From Lepidodermella squamata (taxonomy: Eukaryota > Gastrotricha): 64,000 nucleotides of DNA. Within the stretch, counting starts at the first letter, position 1. Each line of letters begins with the position of its first letter. The position numbers and the translations under genes are program-made. Shown in pieces: positions 1 through 10,727 of the stretch. Under the pieces are notes generated by a model, which was not told where the DNA came from, ran no database searches, and saw nothing but the letters and a program-made list of their open reading frames with translations. The stretch lies in assembly GCA_047495785.1 (NCBI GenBank), contig JBLDXI010000056.1:496001-560000 (forward strand), in the 5' to 3' direction.

Positions 1-150
1 AGCAGCTGATAAAAACACCGGCGGGAATTTTTTAATTAGCCGGCAAATTCCGTTCCTTAGGTGAAAGTTGCAAATTGACAGAAGCCCGTCAACATTTATG
101 GCAAAAAGCATTGTAAATTGAATTATTGCCGAAAAGAGGGTGTGAATTAC

Positions 151-3100
151 CTGAGCGTGCCACGACGGGAGTCGCGATCGAAACGACTCGAGATGCGCGT
201 AGAAATCGACGGCGAGCGCGAGGATCTGCGACCGTTCGTCGAGCGCCGCCGCGAAATTGCGCCACTCGGCGTCGAGTTTCGCCGCGGCCCGGCGTACCGT
301 CGCCTGGGTCGACGGCGGCGTGCCCTGCGCCAGCTGCCCCGCAACCGCCCGAACTCGCGAGAAGTTGGTCTCGAAATCGCGGCACAGCCTCGCGACGTCC
401 TCGTGCTGCCGCCGCAACTCCTCCGCCTCCGCCCTCGAGTGGCCGATGCGCGAGTACACCGTCAGCAAATCGGCGGCTGTGTGGTGCAGCCACGTCAGCA
501 ACTTGTCACAGTCTTGCTCGAACACTCGCAGTTGGTACAGCTGCTCGAGCCGTTGCCGCTTCAGGTACCACAACTGCTGGGTCTGCTGGCGTTTCGCATG
601 CAACCTCGCGATGAGTTCGGAAACGAGAGGCAGTAGTGATCGCAAATCAGGATTCGCCAGTTCAGCCAACGCGTCCGGCTCCTGGGCGTTCGCGTAGCCG
701 CAAATCGCCTCGAGCAAGTCGCGGCCGTGGCGTTCGACGAGTTCGACGGGCGCTCGAGCCACGAGCGGCTTCAACGCGCAGTGCTCATCGAGCGACTTCT
801 TCGCACTCAACACGTCGACCTGCGACGACGACGAGGACGCCGCCGAGTGGGCGGGCGACTCTTGCGGCGCGGCGGCTGCGACGACGCGGTGCAGGTCGTC
901 GAGGCGATCGAGCAGGTTCAGCGCCCGCGACAAGAAGTCTTCGATGTGCATGCGCAGCTCGATCCAGGCCGCGTGGTTGTACTGCTGCAGGCCCTTGAGC
1001 TCGGCGGGCAGCTGGTCCGGCTCGATGTAGCGCGTGAGGCTGTCCAGGCTGATGACCATGGTCTCGAAGGCGATTTTGCCGACGGCGATCTGCGCCTTCT
1101 GCTTCTCCCAGAACCGGTCCGGCTTCAGCACGTAGAGCGCGTGCACGGCGAAGGCGAAGTTCTCGTGCAGCACGTTCAGCAGCGGCTTCGCGTTCGCCCA
1201 CGACGACCCGCGCAGGTCGAGCACGACCGAGAAGCCGAGGTCGCGCGACTGCTGCGCCGGGATCGACGCCAGGTACTCGAGCACCACCTTGTACTCGTCG
1301 GCGACCGCTTCGATGGTGGCGGCCGGCGCGTGTTTCGTCACCGGCGGCGGCGGGCACACGAGCACGGGGCCGCCGCGACGGTCCCGCCCGCCCGGCAGGT
1401 ACGCCAGGCCGCGCTGCAACTGCGGCAATATGTCAACTGCTCGCACGCCTTCTGTTCGTTTTGCGTCTGCAAAATTGGAAAAAAAACAACTCTGGTTTAA
1501 ACAAATCTGAAATACCCTCATTGTTTAGCAAATATTCACAAAATTAGAGCTCATTCAAGTCGGCCTAGTCGTCCAGAATGTATTTTGATTCATTTATACC
1601 TTCAAATTTTTATTTCTCCACAAAACTCAATGATTCAATGATAATTACACATACGTATACTCAATTCAAAATTGGCCGTTTTTCGAACTTGAGATAGAAT
1701 CTAGAATTCTACAGCTATCACATGATGTAATTCAGCTTATTAGGAACCCGTGCTTAAAGCCTGGAAAATTCGAAAACGGGATAGGATAGCATAGCATTAG
1801 GTTCATTTTATCATAACAAGCAACCGGGTAAGGTTCAAGTTTTTCTATGCAGTTCGACATTCTAGATTAACGTGATATGAAATTACCAAGAAGAAAATGT
1901 CGAAGGCTGTGATACCCCGAAGAAGGACTTTTCGACATTTATGCTCAATTTTTAATATAGGTAATAAAAACCCCTTTCCCCTCAAAAATTCGATTTTTGT
2001 CTTTTGTGAGATCTTCTAGCGCTCGTTTTTTGCATCCAATAGTGCGTTTCCTTATTTCTTGATGAAAAAAAATCGTTACAAATCAGATCCAGATCAGAAA
2101 ATTGAAAGTCTGGTAATATTAGATATTCCAATTGTTATTTCAACGTTTTTTCTCATCATTTTTCATCGCAAAAAATAAGGCGCGATCAGACTCCACGCCA
2201 ACGAAATTGTTAGCCTGCGAGTATGTATATATATCTCCCTTTATTTTCATCATAATCGTCATCATCATCATCATCATCGCGAAAAACTAGAAACAGCAGG
2301 ATTATGCGTAATGATTTCGAGTGGTGGAAACAACTCATTCATCAAGGACGACGAGGGTGGTGTTCTCGCGGCGGCTAATCAGCAACAGAAGGCCACGCAC
2401 GTGTTCCGCATACACTACTACCGCAATATTCGCCGCATCATTTCATCAAGTGGTTAACACTGCACATACCATATTATACCAGCGAGTTGAGTGGCGCCTG
2501 TAGTAGGTAATAAAAACACGCCGAATTATTACCACTACCACTACTACTATCATCCACACACGCTGCGAATGTGATACCGAAAGAGATCAAAGCGAATAGG
2601 TGGTGTAATAAAGCCATAAAACGCGCGTTATTAAGACGGACATGGATTCAATATACTTACTACCGATTGTTATCACCTTTTTCTTCCTCGCCGTGACGGG
2701 TAATCAAATTTTGGCGTCGTCTTCGTCGCCGTCGCGGCCGCCGCTGTTGTCGACATAACTTGCTTCGCTGCGTTTTCACGTCAGGCAGTCAGTCAGTCAG
2801 TCAGGCTCAGACAACATGTCCCATCTCACCACTAATCCGCTAAAACTGGGAAACACAACAGCTGTCAACAAACCAAACACACACGCAAGCACACGGATTT
2901 ATTGTTATTATTATTCAACACGATCGATGGCCCAAGTCCAGTTGCCTACGGCTGCAGTAGCAGCCAATAATTATCGGGCATAGTCAAAAATTGAGTGGTC
3001 CACAGCGTCGATTACTTATGATGATGATGATGACGAAAAGAGGCGGAAGTGAAAACATTTTCAGAGGAGAACGCGCGCGCGCACAGCTTATTTATTCGCT

Positions 3101-3293
3101 TAAATTGAGACTGCGAAAAAATCATACCCAGATTGTAGAACCGCGCGATCCTAGCATCTCGAGCTGCTGCCGCGGCCGCCGCGTTTTGCTGCTGCTGATG
3201 ATGATCGGAGGCCGGCGACGAAGCCACAGCGCCGCCGCCACTTCTCGGCTCCGCATTGTCGAATGAAGAAATGCTACTATGAGCATCCGACAT
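151..3293 (-). CDS. trio: Trio/kalirin-like Rho guanine-nucleotide exchange factor, N-terminal part (gene continues left of window)
   Basis: Two coding exons are visible. Exon 1 (3293-3128) encodes 55 residues rich in Ser, Gln and Ala. A 1.66-kb intron (1467-3127) follows, with exon 2 at 1466-151. Phases agree: exon 1 ends one base into a codon and exon 2 supplies two. Exon 2 opens with a segment reading VRAVDILPQLQRGL, then YLPGGRDRRGGPVLVCP and VVLDLRGSSWANAKPLL, which is the SEC14 (CRAL-TRIO) domain of Trio/kalirin/UNC-73 (about residues 60-210). Spectrin-repeat sequence follows, including WIELRMHIEDFLSRALNLLD, LRVFEQDCDKLLTWLHH and FAAALDERSQILAL. Exon 2 ends at a GTAATT donor in phase 0. 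The GEF, PH, SH3 and kinase parts would lie outside the window. Trio proteins activate Rac/Rho downstream of axon-guidance receptors. The start is the only in-frame ATG that joins in phase. The orthologue call is firm; Trio versus kalirin cannot be separated in invertebrates. Confidence 0.88.
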
Positions 3294-3364
3294 TTTTCGA
3301 GTTGTTATCGATATTTACACCATTATTTTAAATAGTCATCAACTACACGCACACTTATAAACAC

Positions 3365-3395
3365 CTAGAAGTAAATAATCGAATCAGCATTTATT
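3365..3395 (-). promoter_or_regulatory. poly(A) signal followed by an acceptor-like site between NUBP1 and Trio
   Basis: On the minus strand an AATAAA (complement of 3390-3395) lies about 35 nt after the NUBP1 stop. About 20 nt further on is a pyrimidine-rich acceptor-like run, ending TTTACTTCTAG near 3365. The Trio ATG follows 70 nt later. The order of poly(A) signal, short gap and acceptor is what a trans-spliced downstream gene would show. A cis-spliced 5' UTR or a very short promoter would fit as well. Confidence 0.4.
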
Positions 3396-3430
3396 AAATC
3401 ACATGATTTGAAATTAAATATTATCCTCTA

Positions 3431-4423
3431 TCAATTGTCATCGGGGCAAGCGGCCAACACGTGCTTCGCTAATTGCGAGAATGCATCTCTAACAGGTTGC
3501 TGCTTCTCGAGTTTCTCACCACCTTCACCCAACCAAGCTGGACATTTGCCAGAATCACAATATTCCCCAATTGATTCGTCCATTGGAATTCGCGCAAGTA
3601 CAGGCACGCCTACTTGGCTTGCCAAGTCATTCAAGGTTAATGACGACTCCTTAGGGTGGGATGGAAAAATGGGAATTGCATGACTGCAACATGGGCAAAT
3701 GTATGATGTCATATTTTCGACAAAACCAAGAATTTTGATTCCTAAACGCTGACAGAATTCAACTTGTTTCCGGACAGCGGCGATTGCCACTGGTTGTGGC
3801 GTGGAAACTAGCACGGCAACAGTTCTGTCAAGCGGTACAAGTCGAGCTATAGCCAAATGCTCGTCAGAAGTTCCAGGAGGTGTATCAATAACTAGAACAT
3901 CTAAATCATTCCAGTCGACATCGCGCAACAACTGGGTGATTAAACCAGTTTTACGTGGGCCTCGCCATACTAAGGCGTCACTCAGCGACGAAAGCAGAAA
4001 AGCGGACGACGCGCACACCAAGTTAGGCTGAACGGGAACTGGCTGCCAGCCAACGGCGGCATTTCTCACACGCTCTCCCTCTGCGCCCATCATTGTCGCG
4101 ACTGAAGGACCGCATAAATCAATGTCAACCAAACCGGTTTGGTGATTGTCAGTGGCAAGCTGGCGAGCTAAAATTGACGCAACTGTTGATTTTCCGACTC
4201 CACCTTTACCAGACATCACTAAAACAAATTGTCGCACCCCAGACAATCGCTCCATGACCTCCAGTGCGATTTCTTTTTCTCGCGCAGAAGCTTCTGCGGC
4301 AGCGCCTGATGAGCAGGCGCCTTGGTTAGGACATCCAGCACAACTTGATGTTTTACCGGCAGTAGAGCTCTCCGGGCCAGGACAGTTGTGCGGCGCAGCC
4401 GACGCATCAAATTCCGATGACAT
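3431..4423 (-). CDS. NUBP1: NUBP1/Nbp35-like cytosolic Fe-S cluster assembly P-loop ATPase
   Basis: A single intronless reading frame of 330 residues, the normal length for NUBP1. The N-terminus has the family's cysteine motif with the correct CX13CX2CX5C spacing (C14, C28, C31, C37), which holds a 4Fe-4S cluster. The Walker A loop of the deviant Mrp/MinD type reads SGKGGVGKST. It is followed by VDIDLCGPS and DTPPGTSDEH. Near the C-terminus YICPCCSH supplies the paired cysteines (CX2C) that hold a bridging cluster between subunits. NUBP1 and NUBP2 form the scaffold that builds Fe-S clusters for cytosolic and nuclear proteins. The ATG at 4423 is chosen because it precedes the N-terminal cysteine motif at the family's usual distance. 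The absence of introns is unusual beside its neighbours and could reflect intron loss or an old retrocopy, but the frame is intact. Confidence 0.95.
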   Translation of the reverse strand: MSSEFDASAAPHNCPGPESSTAGKTSSCAGCPNQGACSSGAAAEASAREKEIALEVMERLSGVRQFVLVMSGKGGVGKSTVASILARQLATDNHQTGLVDIDLCGPSVATMMGAEGERVRNAAVGWQPVPVQPNLVCASSAFLLSSLSDALVWRGPRKTGLITQLLRDVDWNDLDVLVIDTPPGTSDEHLAIARLVPLDRTVAVLVSTPQPVAIAAVRKQVEFCQRLGIKILGFVENMTSYICPCCSHAIPIFPSHPKESSLTLNDLASQVGVPVLARIPMDESIGEYCDSGKCPAWLGEGGEKLEKQQPVRDAFSQLAKHVLAACPDDN

Positions 4424-5213
4424 TATTGGGTATCAAGCTAATAACAATATCTATCAATGTTTGAAAAAGGTATCTTCAATTTCTGTGGTCTGTGAATTGT
4501 GACCAGTGACTGCAACTCGAATCGTATCTGCGAGATTGTGGACCCTTGTATGTGATGCCTCAACTAGCTAACTGGAAGCTATCTTTCGCTCACAGCAATC
4601 TTATAGACGCTCAAGATTTAGTTCGCTCCTGAACGCCCAAATAGGACAGAAATAAGACAGTTTCCTTGCGCTCAAGATTTCCAAAACTGAAATATTACTA
4701 GCGTGCGGAACAGCAAAAAAACGAGTTAGCGAATTCACGATTTCTATTCGCCCAGCTATCAGTATCAGGCGGTGTTTTAGAGAACATTGAGAGGTGACAC
4801 ACACTCCAAATCCTACAAACGCTCTCGTAGGAAAAAAAATCACCATAAGTCTGAGTTGAGAATTATTAACCAGAGCAGAAATTAATTACAAGATGCAGAC
4901 ACGCGCTTGAAAAAATACCGTTTAAGCAGCCTGATTCAGATTCAGATTAAGGTATAAGACGAAAAAGACATCAAAAGGCAATTAGAGGCAAAAGGCGGTC
5001 TGACAGTAGCCAATTGCAGCCAAAAAAAAACAGAGACGTTCTCATCGCGGCGACCCACGTTTTTTGCCTCTCGAACAACTTTTCGGCGCCCAATTGAAAA
5101 TTTGAATAGCTTCGTTTTCACCTGTACATACGTAATTTTAACCAATAATCAAATCCTGTTTTAGTCCGATGTTATCCGCGTTTAAAAAATAATTTGCCGC
5201 AGCTTTTTATTTC

Positions 5214-5300
5214 GGCGGTCTACGCGGGCGGGCAGTCATCCTCCCTGAAGCAGTTCGAGGGAGCTTTTGCCGCTTACGCCTCCCGCCTTTGAGGACCGCC
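5214..5300. ncRNA. Candidate structured RNA or foldback (nested helices)
   Basis: In an AT-rich intergenic stretch, an 87-nt GC-rich block folds by inspection into nested stems. GGCGGTC at 5214-5220 pairs with GACCGCC at 5294-5300. GGCGGG at 5227-5232 pairs with CCCGCC at 5282-5287. CTCCCTGAA at 5241-5249 pairs with TTC-G-AGGGAG at 5254-5263 across a GCAG loop with one bulged G. It is not a canonical tRNA, because no T-arm sits next to the outer stem, and I do not recognise the family. It may be a transcribed ncRNA, a 5' UTR structure or chance in a GC-rich promoter island. Confidence 0.25.
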
Positions 5301-5552
5301 CCAAACCCCTCTTCTCTGTCGCCTTTCCTTAGGTGACCGTTCTTATGGTTTTAATTTCCATCGCGGCTCCTTGAAAACTAGGTATGGTTGTTTTCAAGTT
5401 CATTCGGGACCAAATAGATCATAGCTCTATTTTTATAATTTATTTTTGTATTACATTGTGCCATCTCTGCGCCTAACATCGAATTATCGGTGACAGGCAT
5501 AACTTACCATCCCAAGCCCTGTTAAATCACCAGAAATGGTGTCAGGGTCTAA

Positions 5553-5574
5553 CATCCATCCATCCATCCATCCA
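5553..5574. repeat. CATC/CCAT tetranucleotide microsatellite
   Basis: About five CATC units just upstream of EIF2B5. They lie inside the frame extended upstream from the chosen EIF2B5 start and are one reason for rejecting the earlier ATG at 5536. Confidence 0.85.
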
Positions 5575-5652
5575 TTCGCTCTTATTGTTTTATTTTTGAT
5601 GCCATGGCCATTGTTCATTCCTGTTAGATTAATTGAATTACTGCCTTTAACT

Positions 5653-7931
5653 ATGGAGCCACCGTCTCCCGCGTTTGTTATCGTTGATTCCTTTCACTCA
5701 ACCCTTGCTAGTCTGGTGTCGCCGAAATGTCACTGGCGGTTATGTGGAGCAACTTTGCTTGAACACACCTTGGGCTGGTTAGATCGCTCTAACGTAGATT
5801 ACGCATACATATGGTGCTGTACTCAGGAATCCAGTCGACGTGTGCCTAGCCTGGTAAACCGTGCAAATTGCTCTTTTCGAACTTCGGTTATTGACCCAAA
5901 GCACGTGATAGACATTGACAGTGATGATGAAGACAACCTTGATGGCGACATCCCCGCTGCAGCTAAAGCTTCAGCCTCTCTTGGCGACTGTATGCGCTAT
6001 GCTGACGCATCTGATCTCCTTGCTAAATACGCAGCTCAATCAGTGCAAGAAAGTGGTGGCAGTAAAGGAGCATCAAGTTCTCGCTCAGCCTTACCTGACT
6101 TTTTGCTAGTAGGCGGAAATACCTTCGCTCAACAACCACTTTCTTCGAGTATGAAACGTCATCGTCAATGGAAGGAGAAAGATCGATCATGTGTTTTAAC
6201 AATTGTCTGCTCAGCTAACTCGATTCATCCGCAAGAGACCGGTTTATGCCTTGTGACTGATGTTAACGGCCGTTTATTACATTGGCGTGATTCTGCAAGT
6301 GGCGAGTCACAAGAACTGACGCTTCCACCGAACCTGGTTGCGCCCAAGTCGCAATTCGCCGGTGAATTACACGTTTGGCCGAGAATTTTCCCAGTTGCAG
6401 CGGTCTGCTCACCTGAAATACTCGTCCAATTCGCTGACAACTTCGACTACGAGACAATTGCCGACGTTATTCGTGGACTGTTGACGAATGAAGAAGTACT
6501 CGGCCAACACATTTACATCGACGTCATCGATTCGGGGCTTAAACCGAAAGATACATTCCAAAATACAGTTTTCCACGTTACTGATCTTGCGTCATTCGCG
6601 TTTACTGCTAGATCAGTGCTACTATCCGCGACTTTATCTCGAACTCCATTCTCGTTGTCTCATTTAAAAGATCCGGCTTACTATCACAGATTCCCTGGTG
6701 CATTTGTCTCGTCAAAGGCCTCAACGCGACTCTCCGTCATTGAGGGTGTCACTTTCATTTCGGAAAACGTTTCTATTTCCGGATCGGGAGTTCCGACCCT
6801 GGTCTCGTCGACCTTCATCGGCCCTGACAGTAAAATCGGATCAGGTTGCCAGCTGGAGGAATCTTATCTAGCCGAAAATTGTCATTTAGAAGACTGCGTT
6901 GTCATTCTTCATTCTTTCATTGGCGCCGATGTGACGATTAAGCGAGACTCGAAGATCGCCCGAGGTTGCATAATTGGCCCGAATGTTGTGATAGGATCTG
7001 GAGCTAGAGTTCCACCGAATACCTTCGTATTTGCGGCTAGCAGTGAGTCGCAACTTGGCAATGAATTGCTGCGTGGCACAGGGCTTAAACTAGCCAATGC
7101 CCCGAAAGAGGTGGTCGGCAATGGGTCATCCGAGTGTTTCGCCCTCAACACTGCTGAATTGCCGCGACATGTTCAGCAATACCTGTTGTGGCCTGGGTTG
7201 CTGCGGCACACGAAACCCGCTGCCGTCGCCTCTGACCGGTTGGGACGAGCCCGTACCATTTCATCGGGCGGTTTCGAGCAGTTATCGCTGCGGTCGGATG
7301 CGAGGCGCGATGTCGACGCTGAACCGGCGGCTGGTCGCCACGAATCCCTCGATTCCGAAGCGGTGCTCAAGCGGCGCGATGTTGAGCTCGACGAAGCAGT
7401 TGACAGGTTGGATTTTTTCCAACACTTCATGATTTATCTTTGAATTTGATCGATTTTGTTAGAACCATGCGCGAGAAACTGTCAGCTGACAATGCGGTTT
7501 TAGAGGTGAATTCGATCAAACACGCGTACGGCGTCGGAATCCGCGAGCTCACGACGTCGGTGCTGCGAGCCATTCTGACGGTGCCCATGCGAGGCTCGAC
7601 CGCCGTGACGAATGCGAACGCGTTGGGCCTGCTCAACGGCGCGCTCGCGAATTCGCACGTGCTGCCGCTGGCGAGGCACTACGTCAAGTCGCCCGAGGCG
7701 AAAATCGACTGCCTAGCGGCCGTTGAAGCTGTTGCCTTGGCGTCTCCGCCTGTCCTCGCGAATCTCGCCGGACTCCTGCAGCAGTTGTACTCGACGTACG
7801 ATCTGATCGACGACGAAGCCGTGAAAAAGTGGTTCGCGCAACTGCCAGCCGCGTCGCCGGTGCGCAAACAGGCGCAGCCATTTGCGACCTGGCTCGAACA
7901 AGCCGAGGAGGAGAGTGAGGACGATGATTAA
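5653..7931 (+). CDS. EIF2B5: Translation initiation factor eIF2B subunit epsilon
   Basis: Two exons, 5653-7406 and 7463-7931, joined across a 56-nt intron with GT at 7407 and AG at 7462. Splicing fuses two overlapping frames into 740 residues, close to the usual length of about 720. The N-terminal half is a nucleotidyltransferase-like domain, starting FVIVDSFHSTL and containing LPDFLLVGGN. The family motif FADNFDYETIADVIRGLL, which includes the catalytic asparagine, is present. A left-handed beta-helix follows, with hexapeptide repeats such as SSTFIGPDSKIGSGCQL and GCIIGPNVVIGSG. The C-terminal HEAT-like W2 domain ends WLEQAEEESEDDD, nearly the same as in vertebrate proteins. eIF2B is the GDP/GTP exchange factor for eIF2 and the target of the integrated stress response. 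The ATG at 5653 is preferred over 5536, because the 39 extra residues are hydrophobic and microsatellite-derived. The N-terminal domain is divergent and carries an acidic insertion (DIDSDDEDN). Confidence 0.93.
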
Positions 7932-8013
7932 CTGCTTTCAAGGGATTTAAAGGTGTTGATAACTTTATTCTAATCAAATTCATTCTTCCATGGGGCCAGT
8001 GAAACTACGTGGC

Positions 8014-8019
8014 AATAAA
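8014..8019 (+). terminator. EIF2B5 poly(A) signal AATAAA
   Basis: AATAAA 83 nt after the EIF2B5 stop codon, at the expected position for 3' end formation before STX16 begins at 8310. Confidence 0.6.
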
Positions 8020-8309
8020 TACCTGCCAATATTTTATCCACCTGCTTTCGTGTTTCCACAACTTTTCTTTACGATTTCACCACGTACTGCTTTGTAAAAC
8101 CAAAACGGGAATCGTTTCAGTTTTTAGATTGAGACTATTGATGAGCGGGAAGTTCCATTCGGCGCAAATTCTCACCCATTTCGATTTTTATTTTACAAAG
8201 TTTCGAAACTTTTATTTAGATTGTTAGAGTTTTTAAATTTGTGCCTGCCCAACAACCAACATTAGTCTTATGCGATCAATTGTGCCTGTTGACGTGTTCC
8301 AATCAAAAA

Positions 8310-10239
8310 ATGGTGTCCCGTTCGTTGTTTGAAGTGTTCTTGTTGATGAGGAATAATGCACTGCAAAGTCGGCATTTGTACACGTCGTCGAAACGCAGTA
8401 AAACCAAAACCGGAGTGAGTCGTGCCGCCGGCGGAGGTGGTTTTCTGGCGGAGGAACGCGTCGCACTGGTGTCGAATGCCGACGACGAGGATGACGACCA
8501 CGACGATATGCGCGACGAAATGGCGCAACAGGTGAGAAAATTAGCTATTTCAAGTCTCGCTAAAGACGCCATCGAAAAGTTTGGGGGAAAAGTTGCTAAT
8601 GTTTTGTGATACAGTGAAATCTACTTAAATTAGACACCTCCATGATTTGACACTTTTTATCGGCGACGAACCGCAAAGACAACTATTGTTCGGACTTTCT
8701 GAATCTGAGGCAGCTCCAATATTAGACGGTTTTAGGCCTCTACGGAAGGTTTCTAAATTATGGAGGTTTTACTGTATGAATCCTTTGCTGCGTATTTACA
8801 GTTAAAATAATTTTAAGGATGTTGGATTTATACGTGTTTTCCAGGTTTTGCTAAAGCTTGAGTAGGGAATGATCATCTTACAAGTTTTGAACTATTTTTG
8901 GTCTTTTTTTTTAATTTGTGTAATTCAAGACTGATCAGCCGTGAATGTTTTTTTCTGATCCGTTTAGGTCGGCTCGGCTCTGCGGTACCGGCGGTTGCAG
9001 AACCTGCCGCCCGAGTGGACGGAGGCGATCGACGACGTGAGTTCGCAGATCGAGGCGATCGAGCGGAAAGTGAAGGACCTGAAGGCGTCGCACGACCGCG
9101 TCATCCGCCGGCCGGCCTTCGACGACGACGAGGCGGACACGGGGCGCGAGCTCGAGTCGGCGACGCGCGACATCACGGCCGCGTTCCAGCGCTGCCACGC
9201 CCGCATCGGCGCCATCTCGCGCCACCAGCAGACCAGCCGCTCGCGCTCCGAGCGCAAACTCGCCGAGAACGCGGCGCTGCGGCTCAATCGACAACTCCAG
9301 GAAGTTTCCGTCGAGTTCAAGCTAGCTCAGGTTTGCCCATTTACCTGCTTGGTGCTTACTACTTCTTTTCTTGAGAGTAATTGTGAGATTGAAGATTGAG
9401 GAATTAAAATCTGTATTGAACGTTCTAATATTTTCGAAAATTGGCCCAAATAAAGAAATAAGGAAACATCAATATCTTTGATGATGACCTTTTTCGAAAC
9501 CTTTTCAAATTATCTTGATGGATTCTGCACCCTCTGAGTTGAAAATTTGATGTCAGTTGGAAGACATTTCGAAAAAATTTCTCCGATTGTCAATGTTTCC
9601 TCAATAAGTTTATCATATCGTAAGAAAAAATGCCACCATATAAGCCAGTGTTCGAAGCTGCTAAAATGCGACTATTTGTTTCAGGTGTCATATCTGCGGC
9701 AGTTGCAAGCGAGGCAAGAGCGTTCGCAGCTGTTCATGTCCACCGGTTCGGTGCAGCAGCAACCGAGCGACGGCAGTCTTTCGATCAAAAACAACAAGGC
9801 AGCGGCGGCTCCGCGCAATTTGCTGCTCGACGACGAGGATGACAACGAAACAGTGTTGTTGTCTCGAGGCGGTCAATCTTCTGCCATGGCCGACTCGGCT
9901 TCGTATCAGAGCCTCGCTCAGCTGCAAGTTTCGGCGAATAACGTCGAGCTGGCAGCGGCGCGAGATCAGGAAATCGATCGGATCGTGCGGTCGATCGAGG
10001 AGTTGAATTCGATTTTCAAAGACGTCTCGGCGATGATTCACGACCAGGGCACGGTGCTCGATCGCATCGACCACAATGTTGAGCAAACGGCGGTTCGCGT
10101 CGAGTCGGCGCACAAATCGCTGGCGAAGGCCGAGCGCATGCAGAAATCGAACCGCAAAATGTTCATTATAGCCGGGCTAATGGCTCTTCTTGTTGCCCTC
10201 GTCGTTCTTCTCATTCTCGTCAAACTGGCCAGGATTTAG
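8310..10239 (+). CDS. STX16: Syntaxin-16 (Qa-SNARE)
   Basis: Three exons, 8310-8531, 8968-9330 and 9685-10239, all phase 0, give 379 residues. The N-terminus MVSRSLFEVFLLMRNNALQ matches the short peptide with which syntaxin-16 (yeast Tlg2) binds VPS45. The middle exon encodes a three-helix Habc region, starting LPPEWTEAIDDVSSQIEAIE. The last exon carries the Qa-SNARE helix, EIDRIVRSIEELNSIFKDVS followed by AMIHDQGTVLDRIDHNVEQ with the central-layer glutamine. It ends in a C-terminal anchor of about 20 hydrophobic residues (AGLMALLVALVVLLILVKL). Syntaxin-16 drives endosome-to-trans-Golgi fusion. An acidic run (DDEDDDHDD) lies before the Habc region. The gene follows EIF2B5 on the same strand, and an AATAAA at 10565 ends it. 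The assignment to syntaxin-16 rather than another Qa syntaxin rests on the N-peptide and the SNARE wording. Confidence 0.94.
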
Positions 10240-10564
10240 CAGTCTAGAGTGCATCTTCTCAATATTTTTACCCTTAAATTGATATTAATTCTAGTGAAAA
10301 TACATACATGGAATAATCGGAAATGATGATCTATTATTTATCGAAGTGTTGTGCTTGAATTGCTATTATATTATTGAATTACTGAAATTGCGGTGTTGTA
10401 TCTCGGCAGGTGCAGCTCATTGTTCAACGCGTATTTCTCTTCGCTTTCTTCGTACTTTTTTCGCTCTCGTCGGGACGTTGTGATACTTTTTTGTCGCCTA
10501 ATCAATATCGACTAATATTATTAATATTATAATATAATTCAGCTATTTAATGCCGTTTGGATGA

Positions 10565-10570
10565 AATAAA
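10565..10570 (+). terminator. STX16 poly(A) signal AATAAA
   Basis: AATAAA about 325 nt after the STX16 stop; no other gene intervenes on this strand. Confidence 0.5.
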
Positions 10571-10727
10571 AGTGCTACGTTTTCAAAACTGTCTATTAGC
10601 CTTTTGCCAATACAAAATTGTGAAGATTTGTTTATGACGCCAGAATTGGCGATCAATTGGAGATAGCAAGATGAGATGACAGAACTTGGCATGTCAGTCA
10701 ATTACACCTTGAAGTGAAACATAAAGG

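Larger units (their letters stand above)
4424..5652. other. Intergenic region between divergent NUBP1 (-) and EIF2B5 (+)
   Basis: About 1.2 kb without a coding frame I can support; small frames at 4601-4846 and 4942-5145 have no recognisable features. It must contain the promoters of both flanking genes. A GC-rich foldable block sits at 5214-5300. A CATC microsatellite lies at 5553-5574. An acceptor-like TTGTTCATTCCTGTTAG ends about 20 nt before the chosen EIF2B5 ATG, suggesting a 5' UTR intron or a trans-splice site. Confidence 0.5.

Noticed and set aside
785-1357. Minus-strand 190-codon frame
   Set aside because: Wrong frame: the Trio reading in another minus frame is open from 1466 to 151 and has homology.
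727-1500. Plus-strand 257-codon frame opposite Trio
   Set aside because: Arg/Val-rich shadow of the minus-strand Trio exon, whose translation matches the family throughout.
5536-5652. Upstream ATG extension of EIF2B5 by 39 residues
   Set aside because: It would add a hydrophobic, signal-like leader containing microsatellite-derived residues to a cytosolic factor, and an acceptor-like site lies between it and the next ATG.
7440-7931. Separate gene encoding only a W2 domain
   Set aside because: A 56-nt intron joins it in phase to eIF2B-epsilon.
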